DNA of 64,000 bases from a virus. The position numbers and the translations under genes are program-made. The DNA lies in the IMG/VR virus record IMGVR_UViG_3300017917_001839, positions 58,295 to 122,294 of that record; one strand, given 5' to 3'. Shown here one piece after another: positions 20,301-29,300 of the stretch; the stretch's first letter is position 1; each line of letters starts with the position of its first letter. The notes under the pieces were generated by a model. It saw only the letters and a program-made list of their open reading frames with translations. It made no database searches and was not told the origin of the DNA.

Positions 20301-23300
20301 GTAGTGGTTGATGTACCACCTGTTGCATCATTTTCATCATCATCGCCAGTTGAACCACCTACTGCTGGTGTAGTTGGATCAAATGCATTCCAAGGATTCT
20401 CTGCATCACCAAATTGTGGATTAAATTCTGGATCAGTTGGTAGTAATGTTGTATCAGTAATACCATTTTTCCAGCCTTTGCCGCCCCAGCCAGTATCAGG
20501 AATTGGACGACGCAATACTGCATCAAATGGAAGTTCTGTTAAGCGAATATACTTAACTCGTGTTACAGTACCTTCATAATCTCTATAGATTGGTGTTGGG
20601 TTACCATTGCTGTCGACATTCTTATAGTCGTATCCAACTAGCTGATTCACGTAAGTGTGTGGCTCTGTCCAGAAGCAAGCTATAAAGATTTCTTCTGGTC
20701 TTAAACCTGTAATTGCTGCATTACTATAGTCTGAAGGAGGAACAATACTGTCAACAAAATTATCTTCACGTGTGTTAATAACTGGCGATACTGTAAAGTC
20801 ATTGCTATATTTGAAACGCTGCTGTCTGGTTGTCCAACCGTTAACAGACTTACCAGGATAGGCGCCAGCAGTTGTAACCGGGCTGCGTTCTGAATCTGGA
20901 CGGTGTCCGTCATTTTCTGTATAGTATCCGCGGCCGAAGCCCCAATATGTTGGTGCATCATATGCACCAATCAATGAACCCGGACCTTTAGGATCAGGTA
21001 CCCACTGACCAGGTGTTAAACCAGGAGTCCACATTAGGAATGTATTCATGCCGTTGCCATTGACAGCAATACGAGTTTCGTCGTTTACTGTTGATGCACC
21101 AATCATCATTGGCTGTGGTAGATTTGCAAAGTTAAGTTCTGCATCGCTTCCATTGCCATTTTCTCTTGCAAATGGTTCTGGGATTAGCTGCTTACCAACA
21201 TACCATGCTGGTTCCACTGGCGGGATATTAATTGTATACTTGTTTGGGTTAGCCGATACTGTATCAACTTGATTTGGATTGTATGGTCTAATATTTGCAA
21301 TATAGTATAGATTTTCTAATGGCAAGCCATCAAAATCATTGTACGCATTTACTGTACCAAAGAAGTTATGTGCAACGGCCGGTGGATACACTCTGTCTAC
21401 TAGAATGTAGTAAACTTTACCTGCTGAGTTTTGAACTAGTTCGTATACTTCGTAGATAAATTCACCGCTGGTCTTTAATCTCCAGCGAGGACCAGTATAA
21501 GTACCAGATCCGGGCACACCACTAAATGTTCTAGTGTAATCAGTGCCATCTGGATTCTTCATTACGTATCCGCGCCACTTAACACCCATGGTAGTCGATA
21601 CTGCTGGGTCTGCTTCAGCTGATCCTGGAATAATTCTTAACTTAGGCTTATTAGGATCGTGCCCTTGTGGCAGTACAGGTATTGATGTTTCAAGTGCTTC
21701 ATTATCTTCGCCGTCAGGATTTACACCTGTATCAGAATCTGTTCCGTCACTTGTAGCAGTATTACCTGGTCCTGTTGCATCCAATGACGCATCACCCTCG
21801 GTAGTGTATACATTATATTTTGTGTAGTCTTCGATTAACGGATTCCATACATACAACTGACCGTCGCGCTCGTAAGTAAAGCCGTATGTTGGGCCTTTTG
21901 GAATAGGACCTTTGTTAAAGCCTTTGTCAACAACCTTTTCAATGTTAGTTGAAAGAGGAATCTTGCCTACGATTTTTACATTGTCACCAATTGCAGTATT
22001 AATAACCTGCTGATCGCGAACATATGGACCATAGTTGTTAATTGCACCAGCTGGGATTTTAACAGAACTTGTGTCGCTTACTGATACAGGTGTTTGAGGA
22101 TCTTTCAAGAAGTTGAAGCCCATCTTAAACACACGTTGATCGCCGTCAGCAACAATAGCAGATCTGCGTAGATTGATTGCACGGTTAATCGATGTTGCTA
22201 GACCGCCTAAGTTATTAAAGCTATCAATCTGGATTTCTGAGTTGTTTAGCTTAACCTTATTATGATCAATTGTAGTTAGGATAGGGTAGCGACCGTTGAA
22301 TACATTCTCAGGCTCACGTGCAATAATAAATCCTGTGGAGACGTTAGCATCTTCGTTTAGGATATCATTATTAAACACAACGTTACCATCAGCTTCAACA
22401 GTGTACATGTTCTTAGCTACTAGGAATGAGTTTGACAAATACATTACTGTAACGTCGTTTAAGTTCATTCCTGCATCAACTGTAACTACGTTGGCGTCTG
22501 CATTTGCGTATGCAATCTTTTCGTCGTAGTAATAATATGTTGTATCATCCACTGGGTAGCGACCAAGAATATTAATTGTATTTGGTGTAATGCTATCAAT
22601 GAAATATGTTTGGTTGTATTGCTTTGGATCAGCAAAGTGAACAGCAATACGCTTTTTCTTTCTAGCGTAGATTGGCTGAATACCGTGGTTTGAAATTGTA
22701 GTAATTTGAATACCACGAGTAATAATGTTACCGCTGAAGTTTTCTGTTTCAAAAAATGGTGCAGCAATAACTACACTGTTTGCTGTTGGAACAGATCTTA
22801 CGTTGTATGCACCACTAAATGCTGTAGATGCTACTCTGATCACATCGCCTGTTTGTAGACCGTGTGCATCAGCAGTAAACAACTTAGACAATGTCATGTG
22901 ATATACATCAACTGTTCTTGCTGTAGTACCGGGACGCTCAACAGTAAACGATATAGGTGTTACATTTGATACAGTGAAGTATGTGTTAGAGTCACCAAAG
23001 TCTTCAAAAGCTGTAACGCTGTATTCAACGTTGCTCAATGCTGCCACTACGTTAGCATTTGCAAAGTAATCGCTGCGAACAACAAAGCTGTTGCCTACTA
23101 CGTTAACACTTTCTACATAATATTGCTTGTTGTTTGCTGTAGGGTTTCCTGTAAAAGTTAGTGTAACGTGACCGCTAGCAGTTACATAAGCTACGTTTGA
23201 TGAACCAACTGTTACATTGCCTGCGCCATTATATGTCAGGTTTGCAGAATATGTATAAGTGTTACCAACAGCATCATTAAAGGATACTGCATCGCCTTCT

Positions 23301-26300
23301 GCAAGTGTTGGGATTGAAATACCACTAACAGTAACAATATTATTTGCATCAGCTGCACTTATTGTTGCATTCTTGTATGAGTATGTTGATACAGGTTTGA
23401 TATCTGTGATAGCAATACGTGCTGTTGGGTGAGGCCCAATACTCTTAATACGAGCTTCAATCATGCGTGGTGCTTCAACATCTAGGATGTTTAGCTCGTT
23501 CTGCTTGATGATTGTTTCGTTAGTCCATACTACTACATTATCACTAACATTAGCGTTCTTAAGTGTTAAGAAGAAATCTAAATATCTAGTAGTATCATTT
23601 TCGCCAATTTGATTGGAATCAATGTAGTTGAACAGGCTTTCTGTTGTATACAGTTTAGCATCACCTGCATAGTCAGCTAGGTATGTTAATCCACCAGCTG
23701 GTTGCAACTTATATACGTTCCAGTCGTTGTCTTCGGATACAGCAACGTGAATGTAGCTATTACCAGATGGCTTAATGATAATGTTATCTTCAAATAAGTC
23801 CGGTAGACTTGCAACATCATATGACATGAAGTTGACGTTTGCTGGGTTTACGTAACCAGCGTTAGGAATACTTGGATACTTGCTGTCAATTATACCAGAG
23901 TAATCTACGTCCGATGTTGTTGGCCATAGATTATGTTCTCTGACACCTAGTGGTTTCTTTAGGAAACGTTCTGTGTCATCGATGTCAATAAGAATAACAT
24001 CGTCATCCTTTGCATCAGGTGTAATTTCGTATATTCTCTTAGTGCCAAGTTTAATAGCAATTGAGTCAGTAGTAAATACTACAATTTCTAAAGATGCGCC
24101 AGGTACATCGCCTTGATATGCATCAGTGAAGTCGACGGTTGCTTTTTCAACAATCTTAATAACTGACTGTGCAGGTAAGATATACTTGGTTCTTGGTGGT
24201 GACTGAGTATAATCAAACGCTGGTGTTAACACAGTCTTTGGCAATAGCGAAATGTTTGTGAAAGTAATTGATGAAGATGTTAAGCTGAATAATACCTGGC
24301 TTGGTTCATTATTAATTTTAACACCGTTAACAAACACATCAACAAACGGATACTGGCCGTCAGTTAAAACAATGTTTTCTGCGGCAATAGTTGTGCTATC
24401 ATTTTCTGTGCCAGTATTTAAATTCAGTGTAAGTGATTGATTTTCGTCAGCTACTGAAACTGTATTGATGCTCCAGCGATCGCCAGCATCGTATACCCAG
24501 TTAGTACCAGCAACAAAGTTTTTATCAACAGATACAAGAATGTTTTCTGATGTAATATTTGTAGCTGTTTCAATTGCATAACGTTGGCGTGGTTGATATC
24601 TACCACTGGTTAGATATAGTCCAGCATCTGCATTAACAATGCTGAAATCATTGCCAGACAATCCTAGTGTATAGCCAATATCAATGTCAGCATTACCGCT
24701 GATATCTGTATCTGTTCTATAAACAGATGCAACAATATTTCCGCCTAAACCGGCAGCACTATTAATAGTGCTTACTAACTCGTCTGCTGAAGTAACAGAA
24801 CTTAAGTCAACTACTACGTTTGCGTTACCAAAATGATCAGTAATCTCAATGGATGTTAAACCTGTTGTATCAACCCAGCTATTGCTGCTTAATGCTGTTA
24901 CAGTGTTGAACTTAGTTGCTACAGTATCAGCAAGTACATAACCTGCAATAACTTTTAGACCTACAATTGGTTGATCTGGGTTAGTGCCGTAGCCATAGCC
25001 TTGGTTAGTAACTGTAATTGAACCAAGCTCGCCATCACTGTTTAGTGTGGCTTCTGCGGTTGCTTGAATGCCACCAGTGCTTGTTGGAGGAGAAATTACA
25101 ATTTGAGGTACACTGTAATACTTGTGCTTACGCTCAAGTACTTCAATCTTCTCGACAATATTTGTTGTATCTTCTGGGAAAGCTAACGTAATCAACTGAG
25201 GATCGTTTAGGAACTCACTCTTTTCAAGTTTAAGTTCAATGCTTTGATCGTTTTCGGTATCACCAAAGTCGCCAACACGCAATGCCCATTCGTCATAGAC
25301 AGTTACGTTGCCTTGCACAATTGCATTACTGCGAGCAATTCTACCTAAGCTGGTTGTTGTACCTTTGCTTTGTAGCATGCCTAAGTAGAAATCAACTTGC
25401 TGGTCGTCTGTGATGTCTAGCTCTCTGAGATATTCTTTATCCTGATAGCCAAACTGCGCACGAGCAACTTGATAGATCTGCTTATCAACCGGAACGAATC
25501 CTAATTCATTATATCTGCTAATAGTACCAGCTAGATTATCTAAGTTAGGCTTTAGTTCATCGCCAGAGATAACAAAGCCTTCTGTAATGTAACGACCATC
25601 CCAGTTTGCTGTTCTCTTGGCTTTTAGCTTAAAGCGGCTGTGCTTTTGATTTATTGTTGGATCATAAATGACATCATTGAACACTGTGAGGTTATCAATG
25701 GTCATTGCATGTTCAATTTCTTGTGTATAGATCAATGCACTATAAATCTGACGGCCAGCTGGTGGCGCAATTTCAATGCGATTGTCTTCGCGTACAATTT
25801 CACATTCAGTTGGCGAAATTACAGCGCCTTCTGCATCCATTAATACAAACTGATCGCGGTCAACTCTGTTCAGCTTTGAAATAAATCCTAAGTCTGTAGA
25901 GAATGTAACATTAGTTGCCATTGGGCTTAATTCTAATGTGTTACCAATTTCCCAGTTACCTGTTACCCAGAACAGGAATTGTTTTGCAGCATATGCCCAG
26001 TCACGTACAGCATTGATACTGCTATCATATTCGCCAAAACTAAAGCCAACTGATTTTTGGTATCTTCCCAAACTAATCAGGAAGTCAAACAGTTCATCAG
26101 TAGTTGTGAACTTTGTTTCGTAATCAACACGAACTAGTTCACCGGTTGTTTCTTGATACAGTACGCCGGTAGCAGCACCAACCTGTGGTAGTGCCGATAG
26201 TCTTGTCCATTTACTTTTATCAAAAGTAGCTGACCCTGCAATGTCTGTGGGCGCACGATAATAACTATTTTGATATCTTACAATTGAGAATTGCTTGTAA

Positions 26301-29300
26301 GAAATATTAGGTGTCCAATCAACAAAGTTTGCTGGCTCACCGCCAACACTCACTTTTTCTCTTGGCCCACTAACATCACTTGCTAGAGTTAAGAAGTAAC
26401 CAAAGTTTCTATCAAAACCTCTAACTTTATAACCATCTTCTAGTTTTTCAATGATTACACCGCTATAGAAGTTTCTAGTCTTATAAGGTGAACTGTGAAT
26501 TACAACATTAATATTCTCTGGTGGAACAATAAGACTTGTAGCATTACCAGATGAACTATACTGATCAGTGCGTAGGATCATTGTATCTTTGTCAACAAAT
26601 CCTGCAAATCTATGACCTAGCTTAACGTTGAGTGTTCTTAGCTTATAGGCAAAGCTATTATTAATAGTTAATCCCTGGAAGTTCAACCAGCTGTTAATAA
26701 ACTGAGTGTAACCAATATTTGTAATAAAGTTTCCAGCAGTATCTACTTCACCGTGTACACGGAAATGATCTGGTCTACTCCACTGCCAACGAGCGCGAGT
26801 TTCTTTCTCAACAATAAAGTCTGGGTTAGCAACAGTTCTTTCAATTCTAGTTGGGTCTGCAAATAAGGTAGCAAACTGTGCAGGCTTACCTAGCAATAGT
26901 GCTTCCGCTACAGCAAAAGGATAGTCTTCGCTGTATCTCCAGCTGATTTCTACTGGGGCGCCATCGCCAAACTTCCAATCAGCACTAATAGCATCAGTGT
27001 AAGAATTTTCAATGATTTTATCGCTGTCAATTGCCTTTGTTAATCCAGAGGTAGGAACTGGTGCAGCATTGATAGTATTGTTTACAACATCAACAGGCAA
27101 TGCACGATATTTGTTGCCCCAAACCGCAGTACTAGTTGAGTGTGCTTGTGTGCCGCCGCCAACTGCATATGGGAACATTGGTTTGCCGCTATCGTCTATG
27201 GTAGCAACATAATATCTAATAGGTGTGCTTGGGCTGTCTGGTGTAACACCATAGCGAGTATTATAGCGGTTTGCATAACCTGGCTTATTTTCAATTGCTT
27301 GATCTAAGTCAAAGTCCTCAACAAACATACCGGTGTGTGCGCCACCAGGACCAGTTTGACGAACGCCGGAACGTAGTCTAAATGGACTCTTAATGTTAAC
27401 AATCTCACTAGTTGAATCTAGCGGATCTTTATAACCGTATGGGCCATAGATAGGTAAACCGTCAAACGCCCAACCAATAATTGGAGAGTGTTCTGTGCTA
27501 TCCCATTCAGTTAAGCCTACAATTTCAGGGCTAATGTTATGGTAGTGAAATAGCCCGTTGACTGTGCTATGACTATATGTTGTGAATTCGTTGAAGTCTG
27601 TTACATTACCATTATTGTAATGCCATTCGCCTTCGTCGTTCCAAGTCTTGGTTGACCTTGGTGTATAATATGCAATACCGTTAACCATAACGGCTACTGC
27701 ATAGTCAGGCATAGTAGTTTCAGTTTCTGAAACTATTCTAGGAATTACATAACTTACATCTTGCTCTTCAATTTCACTGTGTCCAACAAAGTTTGGATGA
27801 AGATCTAGATCGTGATTAACTAACGCACGACCTTCAACGTAAATGTTACTCGAATCAAAGCTAACGTTAATGCCGTCAAATTCTAGGAAACTGTTTGTAG
27901 CATAGCCCAAACTTGCATTAGCAGTAGCATTTCTCCATGCTTCTGTTTTGGTTGTTGATCCAGTTGAAATTAAGTTGTATGGTGAAATTAATTCGCCATT
28001 TGCGTCAACAGGAATAACTTGATGTAGGCCAATTCTTCTGAAAGGATTGTTTTCTAGATATCTACCGTTGGAGTAGTTTTCTCTGGTGCCTTGACGGATA
28101 ATACCTTCTTCAAGGTCGTCCCACATAGCAGTGTTATTGCTACTGTAATCTGTGCCGTACTGATCTACCCACCAGCTAGGTTGTTCAGTAAATCCTAGCA
28201 TCTCCCATGGATTAGTATTGGGACGGAAGGTGTCGTAGTAATAATCATACCAGCCCTTCCAGTAGCCACCAATATCTTGATTACCACGGTAGTTCCAAGT
28301 CCACGAATCATCTGCATCAAAGAATTCATTGACAATTGGATCTACTCTGTTAGCAGCGGTCCATGTTGCAAAGTGGTAACGCATTAAGTCATACCACTCT
28401 TTGTATTCAAATCCGGTGTTGCGGAATGCGCCTGGCTTCACGCTAGTTCTGTTAAGTTCTGGTAGGCTGTTTGCAAGTCTAAATTGAGACTTAGCAGCAT
28501 TGTAAATGCGCTTTTCAAATTCTAAGAGTAGTTCGTCTCGACGATCACCTAATGCAGGTGTACGTGAACCGTCGTGCCCAATAATAACATTAATTGGCTC
28601 TTTAAAGCTATAATCAGTATCAATAGTAGGCTGATACAACTGGAACAAACCAAGGATGCTCGGAGTAGGAGGACACTGTGCGCTGTCGCGTTCGCTGTCG
28701 TAGATCTTTAGTGAAACTGTATTGCCTAAATCGAGTGTAATTGAAGATCTATTAATCTCAACGGTAATAGGATTAAAGCTGGTAATTGTATAATCAGAAT
28801 CAACATTTAATAGTGTTGTTGATGTACCTGCTTTGAGGTAAACTAATAAACTGTTTTCAATTTCGTCTAGGTTTGCAAATGTTGATGAAACGAACTCAGA
28901 AGCAGTTCTATCATTAACAACAAAAGTTTCTTCAACATAGTTGTCGCCAAATGGAACTACGTATGTTCTGTTAAAGACATCTTTGCCAACCTTAAACGAA
29001 GTAACATTTCTCAATACTTGTTCTAGAACATATTCGTTAGAGAAGTTGCTGATATCATACGTATTGTAATAGTTGCTGATTTCGCTCTTTAATCTATTCT
29101 TGTACTTTTGATATTCGCTAGAGTTAAATCTAATGGCTTCAACTAGATTATGTGGTTGACTGTCAAGCAGGAATGCTGCTAAAATAGCTGAGTGGTCAGT
29201 GTGTACAATGTCAGTGGCCAGTGCAGCGTCTTTTGGAGAACTTGCAAAATTGTTTACACTTAATGCATCTCCTGCAAAGCCATCCTGAGCCTCAATAAAC

